Positions 52,192-61,724 of a DNA stretch of 64,000 nt are shown piece by piece (position 1 is the first letter of the stretch; every line of letters begins with the position of its first letter). Origin of the DNA: Microglena sp. YARC. Its lineage: Eukaryota; Chlorophyta; Chlorophyceae; Chlamydomonadales; Chlamydomonadaceae. Made by a program: the position numbers and the translations under genes. The notes under the pieces were generated by a model. The model worked only from the letters and a program-made list of their open reading frames with translations, did not search any database and had not been told where the DNA came from. The stretch spans positions 12,840,948 to 12,904,947 of the forward strand of contig CM039467.1 in NCBI GenBank assembly GCA_022414725.1, written 5' to 3'.

Positions 52192-54956
52192 CCTGCAGCC
52201 GCTAGTCGTGCTTCAAGGCTTGCGATGTTACTCTGCGCAAGTTGTAAATCGGCATCTTTTTCTTGGATGGACTTGATCAAGTAGGGAATCAAACCGGTAT
52301 AGTTCACACGTGCTATATTCGACCCCCATGCCGTGTAATCCGGATCGAGGGATGGATCCGATGAGGATGGTATCGTGTAGCTAAAAATGACGTTGCTGTC
52401 GGCATCCTCAGGAATGGTCACCAAGTGGCGCAACTCGGGGGCGTCATAGAAGATCTCCTGTGCAATCAATCCAGATTCCCTTACAAAAGAGGCGTCATCG
52501 TTCGTCGCGAAGTCGATACTTGACCATTTGTTGTATGTTTGTGGTCTGAGCTTTTTCAGAGTGGATGTGGCGTTCTCGATGAACACTTCATCTGTTTTGA
52601 TCCAGTCGTCAGAAGAAGGCGTGAACGAGGCTGCCGTTGCAGAACCCGTAACGGAGAGAGTCCCGCTCATGTTAGCATTGACTCCGTAGATGCTCGACCA
52701 TCTTCGAGCACTATTTCCAAGTGGGCCTGCAGTTGCAGTATTATTAGGATACAAACTATTCGCATAAACACTTCCATTATTGATCCAATTCAAGTATAGA
52801 TTTGCTGCGACATTCGACGTGTCTCTATAGTAAGAATCGATATTCGTACCATTATTTGTAGTATACATATCCAACTTCCATGTTGATAAGATACCCCCGG
52901 ACATAGCTATTTTCGCGCCTCGAATTTGAGAACGTTGGTCTAACTCAAAAAACAGTGCACCGTTTGGTGAATTTTTTGTATTGAATTTAGCGTCAACTCC
53001 ATCGTCATATACATTGTCTACTCCGACCATAAGATCATTCAAAACCGCCAAGGTCCCTGTAGCACTGACGTTTCCTGTGACAGCAACACCAGCATCATTC
53101 ACGAGTAGACGGTGTGCTCCGTTCGTAGAGAACCCAAGAGCGTTCGCACCGTACCTGTACATGCCGGTGCCGGTATCGGAGTTGAATCTATAGGCAGGGT
53201 TTATTGCAGTTCCGTTGTTGACCTCCAATACTCCTTGTAACACCATTTTATTGTAGTAAATGCTGCACATCTCTACTTGAGTATTGTTGTTGCTGCCATA
53301 CGAAAACCGATGTTTCGAGTTTATATTACGTGACACGTAATCAAACGTGTTAGATGTGATGGCCAGACTATAATAATTGCTGTTTGCACTCGACTTGTTG
53401 TCCCACAACACAATCTTCCTTCCGTTTGCGTTTGATCCGAAGTCGATAACTTTGTTATTGGGAATGATGACATTACCAATTCCGAATTCCGATCCCAGTA
53501 CAATAACGCCCGCTCCTGATGTGTGATTCAAGCTGAGAGTGGACGCATTTATACTGAACGGTTTCAGGTTGTTGGATAGTGAAGGAAGAACTTGATTGTC
53601 ATTACTCAATGTCACATTCCTAGTAGATGTAAGAAAACCGCGCGTGGTATTCACGTGCATGAGTACACGAGGTTCATCGTCAGGTGCAGATGCGGAATTG
53701 CGTGCATTAAACGGATAGGTGGCAAACAAGTCCAATGTCCCACTGTGTGTCACATTAGACAAGGTTGGGTTTACCTCTAAAACGTTCCTGCCGGACCCTG
53801 TAACAGCAATGGCGCCGGTGCGGCCCCTGACAACACTTAGAGTACCAGAAGCAACGTTGTTGGCGTTGAGTGCGGTCAGTCCACCTCCGTTCCCGGCAAA
53901 GGTGCCGCCGACCACGGTCAGGTTGCTCATGGTGGCGTTATCGCTAAGCACGTTGCTCCTGCTACCTGTGCCTTGGGATACGCCGGTGCCGCCCCTGGCA
54001 ACACTTAGAGTACCGCTGGTGATGTTGCTCGCCTCGGACGCAAAGTCTTCCGTGGCGATGGGCATGAGTGATCCCTCAGGTCCCATGACGAAGTTATCAT
54101 CCGCCTCCCGGAACATGAGCTGATAATCTAGTTCATCACCTCTATCCACGGAGATTCCCGCAGTCCCCGCGGATACACCACTTCCTACTTGTCCGGAGTT
54201 CAAGATCACGATATTGTCCTGAACGGTCATGGTCTGCGCGTTGACTATGAATTGGGAGCCATTGATGGTCAAGTCCCCCTGGATTTGACAGTTCCCCTGG
54301 ACCGTCATGTTCGAGGACACGTTCGTCTCGGGGGCATTTATTTGGACGTCTGAAACTGCGCCGAGCACCACCCGTCCTCCTGACCCGCTTGCCGTGACGT
54401 CCACGACCGAATTGAGTCCCGAGGTTTTGATTTCGACGCCCTTGGTCGACGTCACCGTGGACGTTCCGAGTCCCGTCGTCTTCATCATGATGCTCTGGTC
54501 TGTGTCCCCCTTGATCACGACAGAACCTTCTTCCGTGCCCAGTACGGGTGTGTCCCCCCCCATGTACAATGATGTATTTTGGGATGAGAGGTGGATGGAA
54601 TCGATCCATGCCTCCTTGAAAGGTTGTATAACACTCCCGATGTATAGTGTGGACTGCGTTGCGGGAATAAGGTTGGACGCGACGATGACATCGTTTTCGA
54701 CGGTCAGAGTTCCATGAACGATCAGCCCTTTGTCATCCACGGTTGCCTTGTTCACCCCTCCCGACACGACACCGATGCTGTCAGGGGAGACATTGTATAT
54801 GCCTGTGTCCGTATCGTCCAAAAACGATAGAGACGGTGCGTTAGACGTTCCGGAGAGCGCACGCACACCTTTGAGAGGCGGGTGCAAATCGTTCACCAAG
54901 TTGGACGTCGATGTAGCCCTTGTCGCGACCTCGCTAAAGCGTATAAAGGTCGTCAT
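52185..54956 (-). CDS. Fibre-like structural protein with C-terminal S74-type chaperone domain
   Basis: The start at 54,956 (MTTFIRFSEVATRATSTSNL) gives 923 residues. The body is a long series of beta-rich repeats rich in Gly, Ser, Thr and Asn (TSGTLSVARGGTGVSQGTG and similar). This is the style of trimeric viral fibres. The last ~115 residues (DDWIKTDEVFIENATSTLKK, LRPQTYNKW, ESGLIAQEIFYDAPELR, YTGLIPYLIKSIQEKDADLQ) match the intramolecular chaperone/peptidase S74 domain, which trimerises fibres and cleaves itself off. The expected Ser at the cleavage point is probably in SSDDWIK. The frame is intact over 2.8 kb, in contrast to its neighbours. Its role is likely host attachment. Confidence 0.75.
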   Translation of the reverse strand: MTTFIRFSEVATRATSTSNLVNDLHPPLKGVRALSGTSNAPSLSFLDDTDTGIYNVSPDSIGVVSGGVNKATVDDKGLIVHGTLTVENDVIVASNLIPATQSTLYIGSVIQPFKEAWIDSIHLSSQNTSLYMGGDTPVLGTEEGSVVIKGDTDQSIMMKTTGLGTSTVTSTKGVEIKTSGLNSVVDVTASGSGGRVVLGAVSDVQINAPETNVSSNMTVQGNCQIQGDLTINGSQFIVNAQTMTVQDNIVILNSGQVGSGVSAGTAGISVDRGDELDYQLMFREADDNFVMGPEGSLMPIATEDFASEASNITSGTLSVARGGTGVSQGTGSRSNVLSDNATMSNLTVVGGTFAGNGGGLTALNANNVASGTLSVVRGRTGAIAVTGSGRNVLEVNPTLSNVTHSGTLDLFATYPFNARNSASAPDDEPRVLMHVNTTRGFLTSTRNVTLSNDNQVLPSLSNNLKPFSINASTLSLNHTSGAGVIVLGSEFGIGNVIIPNNKVIDFGSNANGRKIVLWDNKSSANSNYYSLAITSNTFDYVSRNINSKHRFSYGSNNNTQVEMCSIYYNKMVLQGVLEVNNGTAINPAYRFNSDTGTGMYRYGANALGFSTNGAHRLLVNDAGVAVTGNVSATGTLAVLNDLMVGVDNVYDDGVDAKFNTKNSPNGALFFELDQRSQIRGAKIAMSGGILSTWKLDMYTTNNGTNIDSYYRDTSNVAANLYLNWINNGSVYANSLYPNNTATAGPLGNSARRWSSIYGVNANMSGTLSVTGSATAASFTPSSDDWIKTDEVFIENATSTLKKLRPQTYNKWSSIDFATNDDASFVRESGLIAQEIFYDAPELRHLVTIPEDADSNVIFSYTIPSSSDPSLDPDYTAWGSNIARVNYTGLIPYLIKSIQEKDADLQLAQSNIASLEARLAAAGW

Positions 54957-55376
54957 GATGACGACGGCCTGTGTGTACCCTTGATCAAGAAAAATAATAA
55001 TCGGAATAAACGGAACAACAACCGTGCACAAGCAAGATACAGAAGAAAGATGGTGATGGTGATGACAACCCAAACTGGATTAAGGTGTATTGGGAGTATT
55101 CTTCACCAATGGTGCTTGTGCTGCATCGCTTGGTGTGTGAAGCCGCTGGCATCGAAAATAAAGATGGCACGCCATCAAAGAAAATTGTGGTTCTGGCGCC
55201 AAGCCACATGCCTTATTGCTTATGATTGAAGCGGCGCGTGGATGACACTCGGTCGTCAAAGCAGACATGTAAATTCTGATGATTTCCGTATAAAGAGTTT
55301 GCATTACATTTTTGTAAAACCATTTTTTGTAAAACCATGTAAATATATTTTGTCAAGGATTCAAAAAGGTCGCGCC

Positions 55377-55948
55377 ATGATATCCATTTTCAATTACCGA
55401 ACCGTACCGCTGGGCACCCCCGACCACCTGACCCATGTGTCTCTTTTCTTTGCCAAGACCCGGGCGCGGCGTGCCAGTGGGGGTGGTAGTAGTACTGAAG
55501 AAGCCAAGAAGGTGACAAAGATGTACCTCACCACGCTGGCACACCTTTCGATTGCACGTAAGATGACGAATGAAAATGAAAAAACGATAGCCACCCAGAG
55601 CGCGCCGCACTCCTGGTGTCCAACAACGACTTTGTCACGCAAGAGCTCCTCTCTACACGACGACGTATGCGACCGAACCAGGGGGGTTTCCCACACCCAC
55701 CCATTCTCCCCCCACTCACGCTCCCACCCCCATCTCTATCATTATGTGCGGAGCATGTCCCACTAAACGTTGCCGAATACATGGATGCTACCATGGGTCT
55801 CGATGTGGTGATACTCGCCGCCCCCCTCTGCGACCTGGCCAACAGGCCTGACTGTGCCAAGGACATGCGCTGCACGGTCACGCTACAACTCACATACCGC
55901 CAACCCAGCTCGGACGAAGTGATGGTACAAATCGTCAGACGCGACTAG
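55377..55948 (+). pseudogene. Unknown protein with one frameshift
   Basis: ATG 55,377 (MISIFNYRTVPLGTPDHLTH) runs in frame 3 to about 55,600. A one-base shift there joins it to RAALLVSNNDFVTQELLSTR and onward to TAG at 55,946. Both parts look coding, including VPLNVAEYMDATMGLDVVIL and CTVTLQLTYRQPSSDEVMV. No family recognised. Confidence 0.5.
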
Positions 55949-55976
55949 AAGAATCGCGACTCTTCTTCTTCAAATT

Positions 55977-56630
55977 TTAAGGACCGCCGCCGCCCATGAA
56001 GAGAACGTCGCCCGGGAGGTCCCCTGCCACCTTTATGCAGAGAGGTCGAATTGCAACAGAGGTTGAATTTTCCTCCTCTAGCAGGTGAACGAACAAACAC
56101 CGTCCTCCTGACTCATCATCTGGTAGAGAGAAGCATGCCAACGCGTGCCATATGTGTCGGCGGGGGGTACACTCCTCTTCCTGAGAAGAAGAAGAAGAAG
56201 AAGAAGAAGGAGAAGAAGAAGAAGAAGACCAGTGCCCCTCGATCGTCGCGCGCATGAGACGCGGTCGCTCGTTCTTCGTCTCACTGAACGCGTCCGAAGC
56301 GATGGCCCTCAGTGCGGCTACTATGTTGGGGTACGTGTTTGCATCCGAGGAGACTGGGTGAGCTATCCACGAACCAGCAGCGGTCTTGAGAACATTGGAA
56401 CTGTCTGGTGCCAAGTACGACGTACTTACTTTTTTTTCCACTGGTCGAATGGCCAGCTGCCATTGCTTTGCAAAAGAAGAAAACGAGTTTGAATGGGGGT
56501 CGTTGATCGCTCTCACATCCTCCATCAGCAAGGAACAGAACTCGCGGCCCACGCATGGGGGCGGTAGGAGCCCCCTGGATAGTTCGTTGTATATTTTTGT
56601 CCCCTCCTCCTCCTCCTTTCGTGACATCAT
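55977..56630 (-). CDS. Unknown Ser-rich protein of 217 residues
   Basis: The start MMSRKEEEEGTKIYNELSRG at 56,630 is the only good ATG. A (TTC/AAG)n array at 56,185-56,230 encodes a poly-Ser stretch. The flanks are ordinary (REFCSLLMEDVRAINDPHSN; DESGGRCLFVHLLEEENSTS). It ends with GGGGP and a stop at 55,977. It converges with the 55,377 gene. No family recognised. Confidence 0.45.
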   Translation of the reverse strand: MMSRKEEEEGTKIYNELSRGLLPPPCVGREFCSLLMEDVRAINDPHSNSFSSFAKQWQLAIRPVEKKVSTSYLAPDSSNVLKTAAGSWIAHPVSSDANTYPNIVAALRAIASDAFSETKNERPRLMRATIEGHWSSSSSSPSSSSSSSSQEEECTPRRHIWHALACFSLPDDESGGRCLFVHLLEEENSTSVAIRPLCIKVAGDLPGDVLFMGGGGP

Positions 56631-56691
56631 GGCGGAGGGTGTCGAGGAGAACCCTTATTTTTTAGTGCTACTACGAGGAGGACGCGTGTAA

Positions 56692-56928
56692 TCATAATAC
56701 AATATGCAACAATATGCTAGTACAAAAAAAAGCAGCATCGTTGCCGCTAGTAGTCGTAGCACAATCTGTAATGGCATGATGGATGGTGGAGCTCAGCAAC
56801 GTGTAATATAATCATGTTTCATTTTATTGACAAATTGTAAAGAACGATACGATACAATCCGAGGCTTTCTTTCAGAAGTCATTGAATACAACTTCCGGAC
56901 CTTGACATACAGCTAGGGACATTTGATA
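56692..56928. other. Intergenic, AT-rich, next to the Fanzor element
   Basis: No gene seen. AATATAATCATGTTTCATTT near 56,805-56,825 is simple AT-rich sequence. Confidence 0.5.
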
Positions 56929-56962
56929 GTGGGACACCTTGTATTTTGGGGATTTGACCAAT

Positions 56963-57911
56963 TCAAGTTTTGTAACCGATCTTGTCAATACAGATACTGT
57001 CTTCAGGAGATTGACACAAAACATTCAAGGCATGTAAAGACACAGAAGTTACATGATCAAAGTAGCCTGACAAGTCAACGTGTTGGCTTACATCGTGCGC
57101 ATCAATAATCATTTTCAAAGCGTTCCTGTAATCAAATAATTCTGCTACATCTGGAATTATTGGGCACGCGCAGCGATATTTTCGCTTGAGCAAACTGAAC
57201 ACATTATCAATAGCGTTAAACTCTGGACTGTAAGGAGGTACAAAGAGCGGGCGTATTCCTACAGAATCGAACGCAGAGATCGTCTCCTTTGAATGATGGA
57301 ACTGGATATTGTCAAGGACAGCGACAGTACCCTGCTTTACATGTAACTCTGATACAAACTGTACAAAGTCGACTTTCTTGCAATTGTGATCAAGGATTTT
57401 GTAATGAACGATACCTTTGACAGAAACGGCAGCAATCAGCGTCAATTTGGACATTCGCAATGTCCGAGAAATTTGGATATTTAAACGTTTTGCCGCGTTG
57501 ACAGTACCCTCTGCGACAAGTGTCACCGATGTAAAAACCCGCCTCATCAATGCTTATCAAATCCGATGTCGGAACGGCCAGATACTCTTTACAAAAACTT
57601 TCGACAGAAGATTTGTGGTCATTCTTGTGTCGAACTGTTTTGTATGCGCGCTTGCGGGTGTAGCCAAGTCTGCGTGTGTAGCGTCCAAACGTTTTTGGAG
57701 ACATCTTGACAGAGGACAGAGACGTCACACCCTCTGCAAGCTGAGACATTGTCAATAAGGGATTGGAGTCGATCAGTTTTTTTATAGCAATCTTGATATC
57801 TTCGGTAATGACGCTCGCCCGTTTCTTCCGATGATGTTTTATATTGGCTTTGGTGACCCAACGTTGAAGTGACGATTTTGATACTTTGTACAACAGACTA
57901 ACTTTCCTCAA
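56963..57911 (-). pseudogene. IS630/Tc1-mariner-type DDE transposase, one frameshift
   Basis: The protein has an N-terminal helix-turn-helix (VSKSSLQRWVTKANI and TPKTFGRY-like KMSPKTFGRYTRRLGYTRKR). First catalytic Asp is in LISIDEAGFYIGD, second in TVAVLDNIQFHHS. The third acidic position is Asp in NAIDNVFSLLKRK, 34 residues later (a DD34D spacing), with the preceding PPYSPEF signature of IS630-type enzymes. A one-base deletion near 57,465-57,480 separates the frames (GKTFKYPN then LRMSKLTLIAAVSVKG). All catalytic residues are present, so only this single indel seems to inactivate it. The TIR lies 34 bp beyond its stop codon. Confidence 0.82.
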
Positions 57912-58041
57912 GCTACGATTATATTATTGTAGTGAACAACCGCGCGATGTCTTACCTCTGCATCAATCATGATAACGTGCGCGTATTAGGGTATCAGGAA
58001 ATTGGTATCACCAAAAGAAAAATAATACTCCCTCCCTCTTA

Positions 58042-59853
58042 ATGGGGGTGGTGTCAGACCAAGGAGACGATGACGATCTTAACATCATGGTGGTCAAGAA
58101 GACGCTTAATTCTCTGTGCATGGATGTGTCGAGGCAACAGATCTGCTCAAGGATCCAAAGCATGGTACTCTTAATCAACCACGCAGTTGCAGAGGCATAC
58201 TTATTCGCAAATTTTCATATCACCAGATGCCTCGATGATGTAGACTTTGACGTGAAGCAGTTGCCGCACCTGGATCGAAACTTTTATTACAGGTGTATCC
58301 TTGCGGTCTCGACATCCAACGTTCGAAAGGATACGCTGGGCCAGAGCTTGAAGGATAGCATGGTTGCTTTCGACGCTCTCAGGCCTGCAGGCTACGTAAA
58401 GGTGGACGTTCGTCCATGGGGACAGGTAATCGCAGACGTCTCAATACAAATGGCGACGATGGCATGCAACAGCGTCTGGGCAAACGTGGACAGGGTTGTA
58501 ATCAAGTACCTGCGCTTGAAACATCCCTCGTTGAAGAAACATTTCAAGAAGATTGTCAAAGCGGTGGTCCAGTATCCAGAATCGGTAGTCGACAAAATCA
58601 TCCCAGCGGGCCTTGTGCATGCGAGCCACATCAAAGAGGTTGTCAGGCACTTGAGGACTCTCTTTCCGCTGCCAAGAGGGAAGCAGTTCAACACTAGAGC
58701 GCACCTGACGATGCGACTGTTCCATCACGTGCTTACAGAGTTGGGGGAGGTCGGACGAGCGGAGCCAAAAGAGAACAAAACAAAAAAAAGTCGCCCCCGT
58801 CTGTTCAGTATCCTTCCTCGCAAGAGCGGCTTCACAATGTCTTACGTCCCTATATCGTCCATGACGCTCATGAAGCTTCTCAGCATGGGTGATTCACCAC
58901 TCGAGAGCATCTGTGGCGATGGACGTCACGCGAATCATAACATGTTGTGGCGAAAGTACTTCAATGTCCGAGGTCTTGAGACGAAAATGTCTCGCTTTGA
59001 CAACCGAATCCTCAGCGACGGTAAAGGGGTCTCGGTCCAAATGAAGCATAAGGGTAAAGACGATGTCGCTGACGAAGGAGATAACGCAGGCTATCTCAAA
59101 GACGCAGGTATAAAAGAAAGTACGAGCAGTATGTCAGACCTGCGGGACCATGTCATAGGTTACCTCGCAGCCCTCCCGATCCTCCTACACCACCGAGGCA
59201 GCAGAGGCTACCGATCGATGCGATTCTTTCGATACGTTGGCAAACAGAAGACGATCGAAAAAGTATGCGATGTGATTGCTCCAAGGGCGCAAACGACCGT
59301 TGTTGGCTTCGGCAACTGGTCCAACCAGGGATACGGCATCAGTTGTTCATGTTCTGGGCCCGTGAAAGAGATCAGGAAGTGCCTTTCTCGTCGTAAGAAT
59401 GTTCTGTTCAAAAACGTCGACGAACGCAACACTTCATGTACATGTCACGGCTGCTTCCAGAGGCTCGTCAACATGAAAGCAGACAGTGTCGTTTGGCGCG
59501 GAGATTACAGAGAGTCCCCTATCGACGGGACTATAACTTTTGAGAAGCAGAAGACGGTGGTGAAGAACGTCAAGGTCCACAAAGTACTGCACTGTAGAGA
59601 CAGTGTCAAAAGCGCATCATCCAATGTGCGCTGTGGTGCAACCTGGAACCGAGACGTGAACGCTGCCAAGAACCTTCTTCTGCTTCTGACAACGTGGATG
59701 GACGGGAGAGAGCGGCCGGTGGCATTCTGTGTGCCCTCGCCTCCCCCTGAAACCCCAGTTTCCAGAGAGGCAAGTGTGAGTGCTCAACCGACCGACCCAC
59801 ATGGGTCTGTCAGCAGCTTACCTTGTTATCCTTTGGGCCAGCTTAACTGCTGA
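58042..59853 (+). CDS. Fanzor (eukaryotic TnpB-like RNA-guided nuclease), 603 residues
   Basis: Fanzors are OMEGA-type RNA-guided DNA nucleases related to TnpB. The C-terminal half shows VVGFGNWS at residues 420-427, the RuvC-II region VDERNTSCTCHGC (Glu 461), and a zinc ribbon completed by LHCRDS and RCGATW. RuvC-III is NRDVNAAKNLLL (Asp 538). The N-terminal 350 residues are helical and basic, as expected for the nucleic-acid-binding part. A clear RuvC-I motif (D-x-G) is not seen: after ILSDGKGVSVQM the expected aspartate block is absent and the spacing to VVGFG is short. An internal deletion may therefore have removed it. The frame itself is fully open. A guide RNA would be expected near the 3' end (59,650-59,936). 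Confidence 0.75.
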   Translation: MGVVSDQGDDDDLNIMVVKKTLNSLCMDVSRQQICSRIQSMVLLINHAVAEAYLFANFHITRCLDDVDFDVKQLPHLDRNFYYRCILAVSTSNVRKDTLGQSLKDSMVAFDALRPAGYVKVDVRPWGQVIADVSIQMATMACNSVWANVDRVVIKYLRLKHPSLKKHFKKIVKAVVQYPESVVDKIIPAGLVHASHIKEVVRHLRTLFPLPRGKQFNTRAHLTMRLFHHVLTELGEVGRAEPKENKTKKSRPRLFSILPRKSGFTMSYVPISSMTLMKLLSMGDSPLESICGDGRHANHNMLWRKYFNVRGLETKMSRFDNRILSDGKGVSVQMKHKGKDDVADEGDNAGYLKDAGIKESTSSMSDLRDHVIGYLAALPILLHHRGSRGYRSMRFFRYVGKQKTIEKVCDVIAPRAQTTVVGFGNWSNQGYGISCSCSGPVKEIRKCLSRRKNVLFKNVDERNTSCTCHGCFQRLVNMKADSVVWRGDYRESPIDGTITFEKQKTVVKNVKVHKVLHCRDSVKSASSNVRCGATWNRDVNAAKNLLLLLTTWMDGRERPVAFCVPSPPPETPVSREASVSAQPTDPHGSVSSLPCYPLGQLNC

Positions 59854-60044
59854 AATACGGGATGAAGAGCACAAAATGAAATCGCCTTTAGCTGACCTAC
59901 CCATTGGGTTCAAGGGTCACCGGTAAGGTGTCCCACAATTTGTGTCTCCGACTCCGATGAGGTTTAGGGTTTTAAGCCTGATGAGGAAGCAAAAAAAAAC
60001 TAAACTACACTACTACTAAACATGGTCAAACTACATCAGACAAC

Positions 60045-60560
60045 CTATGGGGAGGTGGATGATTCACCGCTGGAGACAGCGGATGTGGTGGCGTCGGCGT
60101 CAGATGCTTGAAAAGCGCGGGCTCGAGAGGTGAGCGAGGTAGACGGATTCGACCTCATCTGCTCGAGCAGCTCCTTTCTAGCTTTATGGTCCTTGAGCGA
60201 AACCTTGATCTTCTTCTGCTTGGACGCGGTCAGCAGCTCTGGATTCTTGAAGAACCAGTGCGCGTCGCGTTTGCAGCAGAACTGCAAGATCATGGCGTCC
60301 TCGAACTTAAAGGGCTTGCCGCCGTTTCTGACAGAGTTAGAACAAAAGCCGTCCCCTTTGACGTTGACGGCATGGCAGACCTCTTCGTTTTCGGGTAGCG
60401 CTCCCAGCCCCAGAATGAATTCAGAGTAGGGCATGCAAGGCTCCTTTGCTTTCTTCCCAGCGGCCAACTTCAGTTCAGCCATTTGCTTGTTCATGCGTTC
60501 AATATACCTTGCCTGTTCCATGATGGTGTTTTCCAAATTGGCAGGAGAAAGAGAAGACAT
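60045..60560 (-). CDS. Unknown helical protein, about 171 residues
   Basis: ATG 60,560 (MSSLSPANLENTIMEQARYI) starts a coiled coil. A compact Cys-containing region follows (HAVNVKGDGFCSNSVRNGGK; DAMILQFCCKRDAHWFF), then a basic helix and a Ser/Thr/Ala-rich tail. The Cys/His pattern might bind zinc. I recognise no family. It is intact and close to the Fanzor element's right end. Confidence 0.5.
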   Translation of the reverse strand: MSSLSPANLENTIMEQARYIERMNKQMAELKLAAGKKAKEPCMPYSEFILGLGALPENEEVCHAVNVKGDGFCSNSVRNGGKPFKFEDAMILQFCCKRDAHWFFKNPELLTASKQKKIKVSLKDHKARKELLEQMRSNPSTSLTSRARAFQASDADATTSAVSSGESSTSP

Positions 60561-60797
60561 GTTTTCGAGTAAAATCGAGTAAAATCGAGGAATCAATCGG
60601 CAAACAGTTGTGAACCGTAGTAGTAAGCAGTGTTTGTGGTGTGGTTGTTGTGTGTTCTAGAGATCCGGAAAAACAATTCAATTTTTTTCTGGGCAACCTT
60701 ACCTTACTCATCATCCCCACAACATGTGGGGGGGCACAACAACCACCACCACCATCCCCGCTCGTATATCTCCTTATACTCCCGCTCTTCTACTGTT

Positions 60798-60833
60798 TTT
60801 TGTCTGGGCGGTCTCTCAAAGAAAATGACTGTC
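60798..60833. mobile_element. Short fragment of the 15.5-kb Fanzor-bearing element
   Basis: TTGTCTGGGCGGTCTCTCAA and the next 11 bases match 15,584-15,615 exactly. It is followed directly by a fragment of repeat gene. Confidence 0.7.
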
Positions 60834-60849
60834 TAAAGAAGGAGGTTGC

Positions 60850-60985
60850 ATGATCTGGGCATACCAGTCCCATGGCTTGTCAGGGTTGTCACGCACGACA
60901 TCCCACGATGTCGCCACACTGGGATTTCTGCTCAACGCATTCCAGTTCCACGGCTTGTCGGGGTTGTCTGAGAGTATGCAGGACG
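60850..60985 (-). pseudogene. NPDKPWDW-repeat fragment
   Basis: The minus strand encodes about two units (DNPDKPWNWNALSRNPSVA; VVRDNPDKPWDWYAQI) with no start, N-terminus or C-terminal helix. It is a truncated fourth copy. Confidence 0.75.
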
Positions 60986-61037
60986 TATGCGCGGGAGTTC
61001 CTGCAGTGCAGAAAATTTTCATGATTATAGATAAGAA

Positions 61038-61172
61038 ATGATGATGTCCTCCCTGATGTTGTTTAATTACGGCGCATTGGGAGCCGTAATTGGTCTGGTC
61101 ATTGCATCTGCGGGCGTCATTACAATGTATACAAGTGTCCATGTGTATACAGAACATGACAGAACAATTTGA
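61038..61172 (+). CDS. Possible 44-residue single-span membrane protein
   Basis: ATG 61,038 opens MMMSSLMLFNYGALGAVIGL, followed by VIASAGVITMYTSVHVY, one membrane helix, and a short charged tail ending at TGA 61,170. Small proteins of this form are common in giant-virus membranes. The evidence is only hydrophobicity and a clean frame. Confidence 0.35.
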   Translation: MMMSSLMLFNYGALGAVIGLVIASAGVITMYTSVHVYTEHDRTI

Positions 61173-61724
61173 CGACCCATTACGGTCCATGGCAAGCAAG
61201 CCCGTCCAAGTCCGTGTATGCCCATGCAAAAATTGAAATTTTTGAAGTTCACCTGTTCTGTTCCAGATTTTTCTCTTGTTTGTGTGTAAGAAGCGAAGCA
61301 ATGGTTCTTTACGACTTGGAACACCTCATTCAACCGACCTCAGAGAAGGTGTGTGGGCCGGTACAGGACTATCAGCATGTATAGCGGTGCTCTCACGCGT
61401 TTTATGACTTGGTGACTACTTATGTACTCCCTTAGAACTATCGGCTCTCCTGAGCCAGCTTCCCGTGGGACTGAGTCATCTTGAGATGATTCAGTGGCAG
61501 CTTCCTGTCACCTACGTCTCCGGTCTGATCTGTACCCTGTTAGGTTCCTGTCTACCGCCTCCTTTCACCACAGGTGCCCCTTTATGGGTCTCCTGTGTCT
61601 GTAACGTTATCCTTGTCTCCGTGTATAGATTGGTGCGTCTGTTCCGCTGCTTTAATCTACTGTCCACTCTACCGGAGTGATTTCAAGCTGATAGGTTACT
61701 GGGCTCCTCATCACTAGCACTGCT
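61173..61724. other. Region upstream of the retrotransposon Gag
   Basis: Pyrimidine-rich sequence that may include the 5' LTR and leader of the copia-type element. I could not define TG...CA termini or a primer-binding site. No other gene seen. Confidence 0.4.

Larger units (their letters stand above)
56929..59936. mobile_element. 3.0-kb transposon with DDE transposase and Fanzor between 12-bp inverted ends
   Basis: GTGGGACACCTT at 56,929-56,940 is exactly inverted at 59,925-59,936. Between them lie a minus-strand transposase (56,963-57,911) and a plus-strand Fanzor (58,042-59,853), divergently arranged with about 130 bp between their starts. TA precedes the left end (56,927); the right end is followed by AA, so a TA duplication is not intact. 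Fanzor genes are known to ride in several kinds of eukaryotic transposon, and this arrangement fits that. Confidence 0.7.

Noticed and set aside
56145..56492. Plus-strand frame with poly-Arg
   Set aside because: It is the shadow of the AAG array in the minus-strand gene at 55,977-56,630.
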